From CAZRHR01 sp964578885 (GTDB lineage Bacteria > Bacteroidota > Bacteroidia > CAIKAF01), in contig CAZOEO010000007.1 in NCBI GenBank assembly GCA_964578885.1, positions 1 to 64,000 of the forward strand: a stretch of 64,000 nt of DNA, given 5' to 3'. The notes beneath the pieces are model-generated. The model was given only the letters and a program-made list of their open reading frames with translations. It was not told the DNA's origin and searched no databases. Positions 18,233 to 26,596 of the stretch are shown here, one piece after another. A program made the translations under genes and the position numbers. Within the stretch, counting starts at the first letter, position 1. Each line of letters starts with the position of its first letter.

Positions 18233-18248
18233 CAATGCGTTACTCAAA

Positions 18249-18524
18249 TTATTCGCCCCGCTCTTCGATGGGGGTATAATTGGTATAAGGATTTTCTGGA
18301 GTGACTTTGTAGAAAAAGCCGGAGAGAATGCAAAGTACGGCAAGTGCAGCCACCAAATACCAAGTGGCTTTTTCCACCACTTCGGTTTCTCTTTTAGCAC
18401 CAAAAAGCTGGTTAGATACCCCTACGTTGGAAGCGATACCACCACCCTTGGCATTCTGAATAAGAATGGACAGCACCAGTAAAATGGAAACGGCCATAAT
18501 GGCGATAATAAGAAGGATCTGCAT
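18249..18524 (-). CDS. secG: SecG preprotein translocase subunit
   Basis: A 91-residue SecG, the small inner-membrane partner of SecYE. It has two membrane helices (IIAIMAVSILLVLSILI and YLVAALAVLCILSGFFY) joined by the family loop QNAKGGGIASNVGVSNQLFG. The C-terminus is short and acidic. It is the last gene of the operon, 12 bases after the TPR-like gene and followed by a terminator. In many Bacteroidota secG leads directly into groES-groEL; here groESL lies 5 kb away on the other strand. Confidence 0.95.
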   Translation of the reverse strand: MQILLIIAIMAVSILLVLSILIQNAKGGGIASNVGVSNQLFGAKRETEVVEKATWYLVAALAVLCILSGFFYKVTPENPYTNYTPIEERGE

Positions 18525-18536
18525 GTTAAATGAGCT

Positions 18537-18938
18537 TTATATTTTTTCTTTTTCTTTTTCGATTTCACGAATAAGCCGTGCAAAATAAGCTTTTTTATCC
18601 GGATTATGCAAACGAAGTGCACGATAGGTTTGTATGGCCAAATGAAATTTCTTTTGCTCGCGGTACACCTCTGCAAGGGTTTCCGATACCAACGCCGGAA
18701 TTTTCTCTGCGCTTTCTTCTTCTACATGAGCCATAGCAGACAACACAGGCCCGTCATGTTTCACCAACTTAATCTTGGGTTCTTGTTGGATAAACGAATC
18801 TAAAAGCAACTCCTGCTCCAGATTCTTGATGAAACTCTGAATCTTATTGTCGGCACACATCGCCAGCCATTCCAGAAAAGTGAGCGTAACTTCTCTGTTG
18901 GACTGAATGGTATATGTTTCTTCTAAGACGTAGTTCAT
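18537..18938 (-). CDS. Small TPR-like protein of the lptE-secG operon
   Basis: A 133-residue cytoplasmic protein without signal peptide. The last ~50 residues read like one tetratricopeptide repeat (PALVSETLAEVYREQKKFHLA, then AIQTYRALRLHNPDKKAYFA). The N-terminal half is helical and charged (NKIQSFIKNLEQELLLDSFI). In Bacteroidota a hypothetical protein of this size sits between lptE and secG. Its function is unknown to me; conservation of position suggests a link to envelope biogenesis, which is inference only. Confidence 0.82.
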   Translation of the reverse strand: MNYVLEETYTIQSNREVTLTFLEWLAMCADNKIQSFIKNLEQELLLDSFIQQEPKIKLVKHDGPVLSAMAHVEEESAEKIPALVSETLAEVYREQKKFHLAIQTYRALRLHNPDKKAYFARLIREIEKEKEKI

Positions 18939-18982
18939 GGTAAAAGGAAAGACGGAAGGGGCTGCAAAAATAATGAAAAAGC

Positions 18983-19483
18983 TTACCAGTCCAGAAATGC
19001 CTGGTTAAAAATATCCTGCACCAATTGCCTGGAAATATCATCCAACAATCCGGATTCTACGGCAGACAAAGGCTGTGTACTATCGAAATCGGCAAATCGG
19101 CTGAACGTCTTGGTAAAGTTTTTTTCCGGCTGCATCGTATTGTTGTATTCTACGGAAACCGTTACCGTAAGACGCGTAAGGGCGGCCGTTTCATTTCCGC
19201 CTACCGCCACGGGCATGATGGAATATCCGGTAATCCGCCCGGTAAAACCCAAATCGCCACCCATGGGCAATACGCGCAATCTGGTTTCGCGTAAAAACTT
19301 ATCCCGTAGCGCCTCTGTAAATTGTTGAGGAAAAGCAGGATTCGTTAAAGCCGCACCATTATCGAATAATTCCACAGAAACAGAACTGGCCGACTCCGGA
19401 ATGGCAATCCCGGATAAACTGACTTTACAACTGACCAGGGTCATGATGAAAGCCACCAAACCTATTCGCCCGATGTTTTTCAT
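18983..19483 (-). CDS. lptE: LptE-like LPS-assembly lipoprotein
   Basis: A 166-residue outer-membrane lipoprotein of the Bacteroidota LptE type, the partner of LptD in inserting LPS. The lipobox is TLVSC, followed by KVSLSGIAIPESASSVSV, which is typical of the family, and by the conserved region NPAFPQQFTEALRDKFLRET and TRLRVLPMGGDLGFTGRITG. I start it at 19483 because this ATG overlaps the preceding stop codon as ATGA. Two further in-frame ATGs upstream (to 19501) would lie inside the preceding gene. Gene order with the TPR-like gene and secG supports the call. Confidence 0.85.
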   Translation of the reverse strand: MKNIGRIGLVAFIMTLVSCKVSLSGIAIPESASSVSVELFDNGAALTNPAFPQQFTEALRDKFLRETRLRVLPMGGDLGFTGRITGYSIMPVAVGGNETAALTRLTVTVSVEYNNTMQPEKNFTKTFSRFADFDSTQPLSAVESGLLDDISRQLVQDIFNQAFLDW

Positions 19484-20265
19484 TGCCATGGCTGAATCCA
19501 TTTTTGAAAATAAGGAATCGACTGCATTAAACGGGAACCATACCAGCTAAACATTTCTCCATCGACCAAGGTGATTTGAGCTTGCGGACATAAGGCCTTT
19601 AACTCCTCTATATGTTGTTCGCGAAAAGGATACGGCTCGGAACTCAGACAGATGACGTCCGGGCGCAAAGCCTGAATCTCCTCCGGTTGCAGAACCGGAT
19701 AGCGGGAAGACGACTCCGCCATGACATTCACAAAGCCCAAACGCTCCAACATATCTCCGATAAATGTATCACCGGAAACACTCATATAGGGTTTTCGCCA
19801 GATGAAATAAAGTACCCTAAGGGGATTTTTCAGTGGCACAAGGGCATTAAAACCTTCTGAAATGCGCTGGATAAAAGAAATGGCGACATCCTCCTTTTTA
19901 AAAATGCGCCCCAGATCCTCCATCATGCCCAAGGCTTGTGGCAAATTCCGGACATCACTGACCCATACCGGACAAAAGGTCCGTAATTTCATCACGACCT
20001 CTTTTTCGTTTTCCTCTTTGTTGGCCACAATGAAATCCGGGGACAATGACTTTATTTTTTCGATATCCGGCTGCTTGGTGCCGCCCACTTTACTGGTTTT
20101 GGAAAAAACATGGTCCGGATGAATACAAAATCGGGTGATTCCGACCAAAGTTTCAGCCAGACCCAAATCAGATATGTATTCTGTTTGAGAAGGAACCAGG
20201 GACACGATGCGACGAGGCGTCTGCGTCAGCTCAAAAGCATATCCGGTGGCGTCCTTATACTGCAT
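19480..20265 (-). CDS. Helical-backbone metal receptor (BtuF-like), no signal peptide
   Basis: A 261-residue protein of the periplasmic-binding fold used for vitamin B12, iron-siderophore and heme capture. Family segments are RRIVSLVPSQTEYISDLGL, VGGTKQPDIEKIKSLSPDFIVAN, and later LQPEEIQALRPDVICLSSEPYP. It lacks a signal peptide or lipobox: it begins MQYKDATGYAFELTQTPRR, the mature-like sequence. It may therefore act in the cytoplasm. No permease or ATPase gene is adjacent. Instead it is wedged between cbs (6 bases) and lptE (4-base overlap). A role in cobalamin or metal handling is inference. Confidence 0.8.
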   Translation of the reverse strand: MQYKDATGYAFELTQTPRRIVSLVPSQTEYISDLGLAETLVGITRFCIHPDHVFSKTSKVGGTKQPDIEKIKSLSPDFIVANKEENEKEVVMKLRTFCPVWVSDVRNLPQALGMMEDLGRIFKKEDVAISFIQRISEGFNALVPLKNPLRVLYFIWRKPYMSVSGDTFIGDMLERLGFVNVMAESSSRYPVLQPEEIQALRPDVICLSSEPYPFREQHIEELKALCPQAQITLVDGEMFSWYGSRLMQSIPYFQKWIQPWQ

Positions 20266-20271
20266 CAGAAA

Positions 20272-21633
20272 TTAGCCAAGTAACGAAGACAAAATATCCT
20301 GACGGGTGATAATATACACGTTACCAATGGCATCGCGGGTGAGTACAGCGGTATTGTCGCGCGTGAGCATGCCGGACACTTTTTCAATTTCATGGTCAGC
20401 ATCTACCATCGGAAAGGGCTTTTCCATGATTTCCTGCACCTGCGCAGATTTCAACTCCGGATTTCTGACCAGGGCAGCATATAAATGAACATCAGTGATG
20501 GCACCAACTACTTGATCACCATTTAACACCGGCAACTGGGAAATTCCTTTTTCAGACATCATGTTGAAAACGGTTTCCACGGTATCGGTCACGTCCACCA
20601 TAATGGCTTTGGCAAGTTGATTGGATTGCATCAAGTCGCCAACTTTGCTTCGTTCTTTCTTCAGGAATCCGCGATCGCGCATCCAATCGTCGTTGAACAT
20701 TTTTCCTAAATAGCGGGTACCATGGTCGTGGAAAATGACCACCACCACGTCGCCGGGCTTTAATCGGTCTTGCAATTGCACAAGCCCCGCCATGGCTGCT
20801 CCGGCGGAGTTTCCTACAAAAATCCCTTCTTTGCGCGCAATTTCACGGGTAAAAATGGCCGCTTGTTCGTCTGTCACTTTTTCAAAGTGGTCGATGACAC
20901 TAAAATCCACGCATTTAGGTAAAAAATCCTCACCAATGCCTTCTGTGATGTAGGGATAAATTTCGTTTTTATCGAAAACACCGGTTTCATGATATTTTTT
21001 AAAGACAGAACCGTAGGTATCGATGCCCCAAACCTGGATATTGGGATTTTTCTCTTTCAAATAGCGGGCTGTACCGGAAATGGTTCCACCGGTTCCCACG
21101 CCCACCACCAAATGGGTTATTTTTCCTTCAGTTTGCTCCCAAATCTCCGGACCGGTAGATTCATAATGCGCCTGCAGATTAGACAAATTATCGTACTGAT
21201 TAGGCTTCCATGAATTTGGAACTTCTTTCTCTAAGCGAGAAGAAACGGAATAATAAGATCTTGGATCTTCCGGCTCCACATTGGTCGGACAAACCACCAC
21301 TTCCGCACCTAAGGCGCGTAAAGCATCCACTTTTTCTTTGGATTGCTTGTCGGTTGTGGTAAAAATACATTTATAGCCTTTCACCACCGCTGCAATGGCT
21401 AAGCCCATACCGGTGTTTCCAGAAGTACCTTCAATAATGGTGGCACCAGGTTTCAAAATTCCGGCTTTCTCCGCATCCTCAATCATTTTCAACGCCATAC
21501 GATCTTTGATCGAGTTGCCGGGATTAAAGGTTTCTACCTTGGCCAAAATGGTGGCCGGGGTTTGAGGCAGCATTTTATGAAGACGAACCATGGGCGTATT
21601 TCCGATGGTTTCTAAAATTGAATTATACCACAT
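20272..21633 (-). CDS. cbs: Cystathionine beta-synthase with C-terminal CBS domain pair
   Basis: A 453-residue PLP enzyme of the cystathionine beta-synthase/cysteine synthase fold. It should condense homocysteine (or O-acetylserine-type substrates) with serine in transsulfuration. The PLP lysine is K43 in NPGNSIKDRMAL, the substrate loop is GTSGNTGMG, and the phosphate loop is GVGTGGTISG. Residues ~330-453 form a pair of CBS domains (AKAIMVDVTDTVETVFNMM and EIMEKPFPMVDADHEIEK) that commonly bind adenosyl ligands. Its gene has a -7 element 20 bases ahead. ahcY, the homocysteine producer, is 3.6 kb away with the same promoter spacing. First gene of the operon running to secG. Confidence 0.92.
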   Translation of the reverse strand: MWYNSILETIGNTPMVRLHKMLPQTPATILAKVETFNPGNSIKDRMALKMIEDAEKAGILKPGATIIEGTSGNTGMGLAIAAVVKGYKCIFTTTDKQSKEKVDALRALGAEVVVCPTNVEPEDPRSYYSVSSRLEKEVPNSWKPNQYDNLSNLQAHYESTGPEIWEQTEGKITHLVVGVGTGGTISGTARYLKEKNPNIQVWGIDTYGSVFKKYHETGVFDKNEIYPYITEGIGEDFLPKCVDFSVIDHFEKVTDEQAAIFTREIARKEGIFVGNSAGAAMAGLVQLQDRLKPGDVVVVIFHDHGTRYLGKMFNDDWMRDRGFLKKERSKVGDLMQSNQLAKAIMVDVTDTVETVFNMMSEKGISQLPVLNGDQVVGAITDVHLYAALVRNPELKSAQVQEIMEKPFPMVDADHEIEKVSGMLTRDNTAVLTRDAIGNVYIITRQDILSSLLG

Positions 21634-21653
21634 GTAAACATTGAGTTAAAAAA

Positions 21654-21661
21654 CAAAGGTA
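21654..21661 (-). promoter_or_regulatory. -7 promoter element of cbs
   Basis: On the minus strand TACCTTTG is an exact TAnnTTTG match, 20 bases before the cbs ATG. This leaves a short leader. Confidence 0.6.
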
Positions 21662-21702
21662 GGGAATCCGCTACAAAGCTGGGAAGAAAAGGACTCATTC
21701 GG

Positions 21703-23238
21703 CTATGGAACCACTGTTAGTTGAAGAGTAGCAGAGCGTTTCAGGTCGCTGCTCAAATCCAATTCAAAACTTTGGTCTCCCATTTCAAGTCGGAGTCCGG
21801 CGGTATTGGGTGGCTTGCTGCCCAGGTTATGGGCGTGCAACACTAAAAAGTAATTTCCCGGATCTAGCGGCAAAGAAAAAGTCTGTTTGGTATATGTGAG
21901 TCCATGCTCTTTTAAAAATGGCAAATGATTCAACCAGATACTTACGGTGTCGCCATCTAATGCCTGCCGGTCCCAGATAGACAAGGTCCATACGCCGGCC
22001 GAAAGGCTGATTTTCTTTTGCACAAACGCGTTGCGTCCCATTACTTTAGAAGGAAGCACTTCCAGTGCACTCACCTGAATGACAGGCTTTGCCGACATGG
22101 CGGGATTGGCCGGGGCGCTTACAGGCGGCAGTTCCGGAACGGCGGGAAGAGAGGTGTTGGGAACACGTTTTGGCAAAGTTTCGGCCAGCGGGATACTATC
22201 CTGGGTCGGCGGAGATTTGGGCTGAATGGGCGGTCCCCAAACCACAAGTTTTCCATCTCCCCCACCGGTCATCAGCAAAGAATCTTGCGGCCAAAGTGCC
22301 AAAGCTGGAATTTTCCCCTGATGTCCATTCCAGGTATAGCGCACCACCGGTATTTGCGCATCGAGTAAAAAGATATCGCCCAACACATTTCCTGTGGCAA
22401 TCCACTTTCCGCCCGAAGACGCAATTCTGGAATAGCTCGCATCATCCGGATGTCCGGGAAATACAGAAACACTGCCTAAAAAATGGGCATTCAACTTGCT
22501 TTGCGGCTGAACTTTATAATAGCATAGCAATCCTTCCGCCCAGACATATAAAAACTGATTCACCTGAGTGAGATTGTTCACCACCCGGCGAACGGGAATG
22601 GAGTCGGTGCGTTGCAAGTTTTCTGCATGCAGGGCAAAGACGGCATAGCCATCTCCATACAATATAAATTTTTGATTTTCAGAAAAAACACCATCTGTAA
22701 TGCCATATGACACGCCGCGATAATATTTGGAGGGCTGCACCCAAACAGACCGCGGGTTTTTCCCATCTTTTCCAGAAGCCATCCAGTGGACACCTTCGCC
22801 ATAAGTAGAGCGTCCACTTTGATATCCGCCATACACAACGCCTCGTGGAAAACCTGCTGGTAAGGCAAAGGCTACGCGGTTAAATTTGGCTTTGAAAGAT
22901 TCCAATAAAACACCTTGTGGCATAGACCACCATTTAATAAGGCCATCGTCTCCGGCGGTAAGAATACTTTTTTGGTCCGGCGCCACATAAATCATGTTTA
23001 CCGTGCCCTGGTGGGCGGAGAATCGGTGAACCTCCCTGAGATCTGGAACAGTTTTAATATATATGGTCCCCATGCCATCCGTGATTAGCACCATCTGATA
23101 ATCGGCAATAGGCGTGATGGACTCCACTCCTCCGGGAATATCTTTCGTTTCCAGACGTTTCACCCAATTTTCAGGCTGGCTTTTGAGTGAAGATGTCCCC
23201 CAAACCCAAATAAACAAAAAGCATCCCAATAACCTCAT
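21703..23238 (-). CDS. Secreted WD40-propeller protein
   Basis: A 511-residue exported protein. I start it at 23238, where the ATG gives a proper signal peptide (MRLLGCFLFIWVWG, cleavage near LKSQ) and a perfect -7 element ends 4 bases upstream; the open frame extends to 23304. Residues ~25-330 contain WD40-like repeats (HQGTVNMIYVAPDQKSILTA with GDDGLIKWW, and HQGKIPALALWPQDSLLMTG with GGDGKLVVWG). A Pro-rich linker leads to a C-terminal ~110-residue beta domain resembling carbohydrate- or lectin-like modules. Function unknown. It is divergent from the GGGP synthase gene. Confidence 0.82.
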   Translation of the reverse strand: MRLLGCFLFIWVWGTSSLKSQPENWVKRLETKDIPGGVESITPIADYQMVLITDGMGTIYIKTVPDLREVHRFSAHQGTVNMIYVAPDQKSILTAGDDGLIKWWSMPQGVLLESFKAKFNRVAFALPAGFPRGVVYGGYQSGRSTYGEGVHWMASGKDGKNPRSVWVQPSKYYRGVSYGITDGVFSENQKFILYGDGYAVFALHAENLQRTDSIPVRRVVNNLTQVNQFLYVWAEGLLCYYKVQPQSKLNAHFLGSVSVFPGHPDDASYSRIASSGGKWIATGNVLGDIFLLDAQIPVVRYTWNGHQGKIPALALWPQDSLLMTGGGDGKLVVWGPPIQPKSPPTQDSIPLAETLPKRVPNTSLPAVPELPPVSAPANPAMSAKPVIQVSALEVLPSKVMGRNAFVQKKISLSAGVWTLSIWDRQALDGDTVSIWLNHLPFLKEHGLTYTKQTFSLPLDPGNYFLVLHAHNLGSKPPNTAGLRLEMGDQSFELDLSSDLKRSATLQLTVVP

Positions 23239-23242
23239 GCCC

Positions 23243-23250
23243 CAAAAGTA
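23243..23250 (-). promoter_or_regulatory. -7 promoter element, leaderless, WD40 gene
   Basis: On the minus strand TACTTTTG matches TAnnTTTG exactly and is separated from the ATG at 23238 by four bases (GGGC). It fixes the start codon and predicts a leaderless mRNA. Confidence 0.6.
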
Positions 23251-23337
23251 CTGAAGGTTTGCGGGATAAAAAAAGTTGAGGGACGGTTTGCTCCACAAGG
23301 ACATATAATTAAAACATCAGGATTTCAGATTAACCAT

Positions 23338-23345
23338 TACATTTG
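23338..23345 (+). promoter_or_regulatory. -7 promoter element, leaderless, GGGP synthase gene
   Basis: TACATTTG matches TAnnTTTG exactly and is followed by four bases (CGGT) and the ATG at 23350. The divergent WD40 gene has the same arrangement on the other strand. Confidence 0.65.
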
Positions 23346-23349
23346 CGGT

Positions 23350-24072
23350 ATGAAGATTCGTCCGGATATTCATTTTTTTTCGCGGCTGCAAAAGGCGTGG
23401 TCGCCCTTAATTGATCCGGATAGGGTTTCCTTGTCGGCGCTTCCCCGTCAAGTAAAACAATTTGCGGAACGCGGTGCGGCATGCGTGTTGGTCGGAGGCT
23501 CTCATTTGGCCACAGACCAAATAACACAGACCGTTCAACTGATTAAAACTTCCTGTGATTTACCGGTTGTTCTGTTTCCAGGCCCCGGGATGGCGATTTC
23601 ACCCGAAGCAGATGGGATACTTTTTCTTTCTCTGCTTTCTGGCCGAAATGCCGACCTCATCATTGGCCAGCAAGTGCAATCGGCCTATCGCGTCGCCCAA
23701 TCTGGTGCAGAAGTTTTGGGAACGGCTTACCTGCTGGTAGATGGCGGAAAAATGACCACGGCTCATTATGTGAGTCAAACCATGCCCCTTCCGTCGGACA
23801 AGCCCGAATTGGCGGGTTCTACCGCTTTGGCAGCGAAATTCATGGGTTTCCCGATGTGTTTTCTGGATGCTGGTTCCGGCGCAGCCAACCCGGTTCCCGG
23901 AGATTTGATCCGAGCTGTGCGCCATGCGCATGATGGCCCTCTCCTTGTTGGCGGCGGTATCAGAAGCCAAAGGTCCATGGAAGAAGCCTGGGACGCCGGG
24001 GCCAATTTGGTGGTGGTAGGCACTTTGTTTGAAAAACAAACGCCCGAACCGGGCTCGTGGCCTCTGACCTAA
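23350..24072 (+). CDS. Geranylgeranylglyceryl phosphate synthase family protein
   Basis: A 240-residue TIM-barrel prenyltransferase of the GGGPS/PcrB family, which joins a polyprenyl diphosphate to sn-glycerol-1-phosphate. Recognisable segments are LIDPDRV near residue 20, AACVLVGGSHL, LPVVLFPGPG, DGILFLSLLSGRNADLIIG, and the phosphate-binding VGGGIRS with GANLVVVGTLFE near the C-terminus. Bacteroidota carry group II enzymes that make ether lipids or related compounds; the product here is not known. The gene is expressed from a probably leaderless promoter and is followed by pnuC after 2 bases. Confidence 0.9.
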   Translation: MKIRPDIHFFSRLQKAWSPLIDPDRVSLSALPRQVKQFAERGAACVLVGGSHLATDQITQTVQLIKTSCDLPVVLFPGPGMAISPEADGILFLSLLSGRNADLIIGQQVQSAYRVAQSGAEVLGTAYLLVDGGKMTTAHYVSQTMPLPSDKPELAGSTALAAKFMGFPMCFLDAGSGAANPVPGDLIRAVRHAHDGPLLVGGGIRSQRSMEEAWDAGANLVVVGTLFEKQTPEPGSWPLT

Positions 24073-24074
24073 AC

Positions 24075-24656
24075 ATGGTACAATTGGATGTACAGTGGCT
24101 ACAAATCCCCGCCACGGTTTTATCCTTGGGTTACACATGGCTAGCTGCCAGACAAAGCATATCGGCATGGCCGGTCGCGCTCGCAGGTTCCTGTATTTTC
24201 ATCCTTATTAGTGTACAAACAGACTTGGTGCAAGATGTTGTTTTACACGTGTTTTATGGCATTACCGCGATCTGGGGTTGGCTTCATTGGCGCAAAACGG
24301 CCACATCCAACAAAATAAACTCTATTTCGGCCGCCAAACTTTGGGGTGGGTTATGGATAACGGCCTTACCCGCCCTAGGTTCTTTTTGGGTGCTTTCTCA
24401 GCTGCAAATAGGACACCTTCCTCTTGCAGATGCATTTACCACATGGTATAGTTTCCTTGGAACAGCCTGGATTATTTTCCGAATTCGACAAGCCTGGCTA
24501 CTGTTTATCGTCATAGATTTGGTTCAGGCCTGGATGTACTTTACACTGCATTTGTACGTTCTGGTGTTGTTATATCTCGGATATACGCTTTTGGCAGCCT
24601 ATGCTTACCATGCATGGGGCGCCAAAATGCCATTGAAAACATTGAAAAATGAGTAA
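24075..24656 (+). CDS. pnuC: PnuC nicotinamide riboside transporter
   Basis: A 193-residue membrane protein of the PnuC family, which takes up nicotinamide riboside by facilitated diffusion. Hydrophobic helices cover most of the chain. The family segments VLHVFYGITAIWGWLHWRK and the late TWYSFLGTAWIIFRIRQ with YVLVLLYLGYTLLAAYAY are clear. The start at ATG 24075 avoids overlap with the GGGP synthase gene; a GTG at 24057 would add six residues. The downstream kinase gene overlaps its stop by 8 bases. The riboside would be trapped by that kinase. Confidence 0.92.
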   Translation: MVQLDVQWLQIPATVLSLGYTWLAARQSISAWPVALAGSCIFILISVQTDLVQDVVLHVFYGITAIWGWLHWRKTATSNKINSISAAKLWGGLWITALPALGSFWVLSQLQIGHLPLADAFTTWYSFLGTAWIIFRIRQAWLLFIVIDLVQAWMYFTLHLYVLVLLYLGYTLLAAYAYHAWGAKMPLKTLKNE

Positions 24657-25173
24657 AAAATGGGCCATCGGAGGTCCCGAATCTTCAGGAAAAACCACCC
24701 TAAGCCTGCAATTGGCCCATCATTATCATGGAGAAGTGGTGCCAGAAATGGCGAGAATTTATTTAGAAAAACATGGACCAGATTATCAAATAGAAGACTT
24801 AAACCGAATCTCTGAATTACAGTATCAGGCATTGGAAGCAGCAGAAAATAAATTTCCTGAAAAAGTCCTCGTTTGTGATACAGAATGGGTGAATCTTCTG
24901 CTTTGGTCTAGAATTAAATATGGAAAAGTGGACGCCGACATTTTGCACAAAGCGCGTACCACGAAGTTTGATGTTTTGTTTTTATGTGCACCTGATATTC
25001 CATGGGAAGCAGATCCGCTAAGGGAGCATCCTCATGCCCGTCCATGGCTTTGGATTGCATGGCTGGAAACACTGCGGACACTTGGGATTCCCTTTGTTCC
25101 GCTTTACGGAACACAAAAATTTGAACAAGCATGTAAGCATATTGAAAGTGACCATCGGCCTGATTTAAAATAA
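24649..25173 (+). CDS. NadR-type ribosylnicotinamide kinase
   Basis: A 174-residue P-loop ATPase matching the C-terminal kinase domain of NadR, which phosphorylates nicotinamide riboside to NMN. The Walker A is GGPESSGKTTL at 8-18. VPEMARIYL, VCDTEWVNLLLW and FLCAPDIPWEADPLREHP are the typical substrate and lid segments. The NMN adenylyltransferase and repressor domains of full NadR are absent. It is coupled to pnuC, so the pair forms an uptake-and-trap module for NAD salvage. A terminator follows directly. Confidence 0.93.
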   Translation: MSKKWAIGGPESSGKTTLSLQLAHHYHGEVVPEMARIYLEKHGPDYQIEDLNRISELQYQALEAAENKFPEKVLVCDTEWVNLLLWSRIKYGKVDADILHKARTTKFDVLFLCAPDIPWEADPLREHPHARPWLWIAWLETLRTLGIPFVPLYGTQKFEQACKHIESDHRPDLK

Positions 25174-25201
25174 AAAAAGCCGCATTTTCATGCGGCTTTT
25201 C
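25174..25201. terminator. Bidirectional terminator between nadR-like kinase and ahcY
   Basis: AAAGCCGCAT and ATGCGGCTTT pair over a TTTC-like loop, flanked by an A-run on one side and a T-run on the other. It lies between convergent genes (stop codons at 25173 and 25218) and can serve both. Confidence 0.88.
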
Positions 25202-25217
25202 TGCAGATGGTAATCCA

Positions 25218-26534
25218 TCAATAACGATAGTATTCGGGTTTGAAAGGACCTGCTACAGCCACACCGATGTATTCGGCCTGATCAGGGCGAAGTTCTTCCA
25301 ATTCAACACCAATCTTAGCAAGGTGCAATTTGGCTACTTTTTCGTCCAAATGCTTGGGTAAAGTATAGACTTTATTTTCATAAGAACCATGGTTAGTCCA
25401 AAGTTCCAACTGAGCCAAGGTTTGGTTGGTGAAAGAGTTGGACATCACAAAGCTGGGGTGTCCAGTTGCACAACCCAGGTTGACCAAACGACCTTCGGCC
25501 AGCAAAATAATATCTTTGCCGTCGATGGTGTAAAGATCTACTTGAGGTTTAATGTTTACTCGGGTATCTCCGAAGTTTTCTTTTAACCAGGCCACATCGA
25601 TTTCGTTATCGAAATGTCCAATGTTACAAACGATGGCTTTGTCTTTCATTAAACGGAAATGCTCACCGCGAACAATGTCCTTGTTTCCTGTAGCAGTAAC
25701 CACGATATCGGCTTCCGGGATGGCATGAATCATTTTTTTCACTTCAAATCCATCCATGGCGGCTTGGAGTGCGCAGATGGGGTCGATTTCAGTGACAATT
25801 ACACGCGCTCCGGAACCACGTAAAGACGCAGCAGAGCCTTTTCCTACATCACCATAACCAGCAACTACGGCTACTTTTCCGGCCATCATCACGTCAGTGG
25901 CACGTCGGATAGAATCTACCAAAGACTCTTTACAGCCATATTTGTTATCGAATTTGGATTTGGTTACGGAGTCGTTGATGTTGATGGCAGGCAAAGGCAA
26001 AGTACCTTTCTTCATCCGCTCATACAAACGATGTACGCCGGTGGTGGTTTCTTCAGAAATACCGCGAATACCGGCTACCATTTCAGGGTAGCGATCCAAA
26101 ACCATGTTGGTAAGGTCTCCACCATCGTCCAGAATCATGTTCAATGGACGGCGATCTTCACCAAAAAACAAAGTTTGCTCAATACACCAGTCGAATTCCT
26201 CTTCGGTCATACCTTTCCAGGCGTAAACCGGAATACCTCGAGCAGCAATGGCTGCAGCAGCGTGATCTTGTGTAGAGAAAATATTACAAGAAGACCAGGT
26301 TACTTCTGCGCCTAATTCTACAAGCGTTTCTATCAGAACAGCTGTTTGAATGGTCATATGCAGGCAGCCGGCCACACGGGCACCGGCCAAAGGTTTGGAA
26401 GCTCCAAATTCTTCCCGGAGTGCCATCAGGCCGGGCATCTCGGCTTCTGCGAGACGGATTTCTTTTCTACCCCATTCAGCAAGGGAAATGTCCTTTACTT
26501 TATAAGGAACGTAAGTTGACGTAGCGTTTGACAT
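25218..26534 (-). CDS. ahcY: S-adenosylhomocysteine hydrolase
   Basis: A 438-residue cytoplasmic enzyme that splits S-adenosylhomocysteine into adenosine and homocysteine, regenerating the methyl cycle. The NAD-binding loop GYGDVGKGSAASLRG, the substrate regions HMTIQTAVLIETL and SCNIFSTQDHAAAA, INDSVTKSKFDN, and the C-terminal GPFKPEYYRY with its Lys-Tyr tail are all present. Length normal. The homocysteine it makes is the substrate of the nearby cbs gene product. The -7 element TATATTTG sits 20 bases upstream, as for cbs. Confidence 0.98.
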   Translation of the reverse strand: MSNATSTYVPYKVKDISLAEWGRKEIRLAEAEMPGLMALREEFGASKPLAGARVAGCLHMTIQTAVLIETLVELGAEVTWSSCNIFSTQDHAAAAIAARGIPVYAWKGMTEEEFDWCIEQTLFFGEDRRPLNMILDDGGDLTNMVLDRYPEMVAGIRGISEETTTGVHRLYERMKKGTLPLPAININDSVTKSKFDNKYGCKESLVDSIRRATDVMMAGKVAVVAGYGDVGKGSAASLRGSGARVIVTEIDPICALQAAMDGFEVKKMIHAIPEADIVVTATGNKDIVRGEHFRLMKDKAIVCNIGHFDNEIDVAWLKENFGDTRVNIKPQVDLYTIDGKDIILLAEGRLVNLGCATGHPSFVMSNSFTNQTLAQLELWTNHGSYENKVYTLPKHLDEKVAKLHLAKIGVELEELRPDQAEYIGVAVAGPFKPEYYRY

Positions 26535-26554
26535 GAAAAAATAATTAATGGAAG

Positions 26555-26562
26555 CAAATATA
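26555..26562 (-). promoter_or_regulatory. -7 promoter element of ahcY
   Basis: On the minus strand TATATTTG is an exact consensus match, 20 bases before the ahcY ATG, the same distance as in front of cbs. Confidence 0.62.
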
Positions 26563-26596
26563 GGTCTTTTTGCCTAGTTTTTAGCTTTTTTAAAAC

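Noticed and set aside
23599..24168. Minus-strand open frame of 189 codons opposite GGGP synthase
   Set aside because: Overlaps a well-conserved gene and has no family match.
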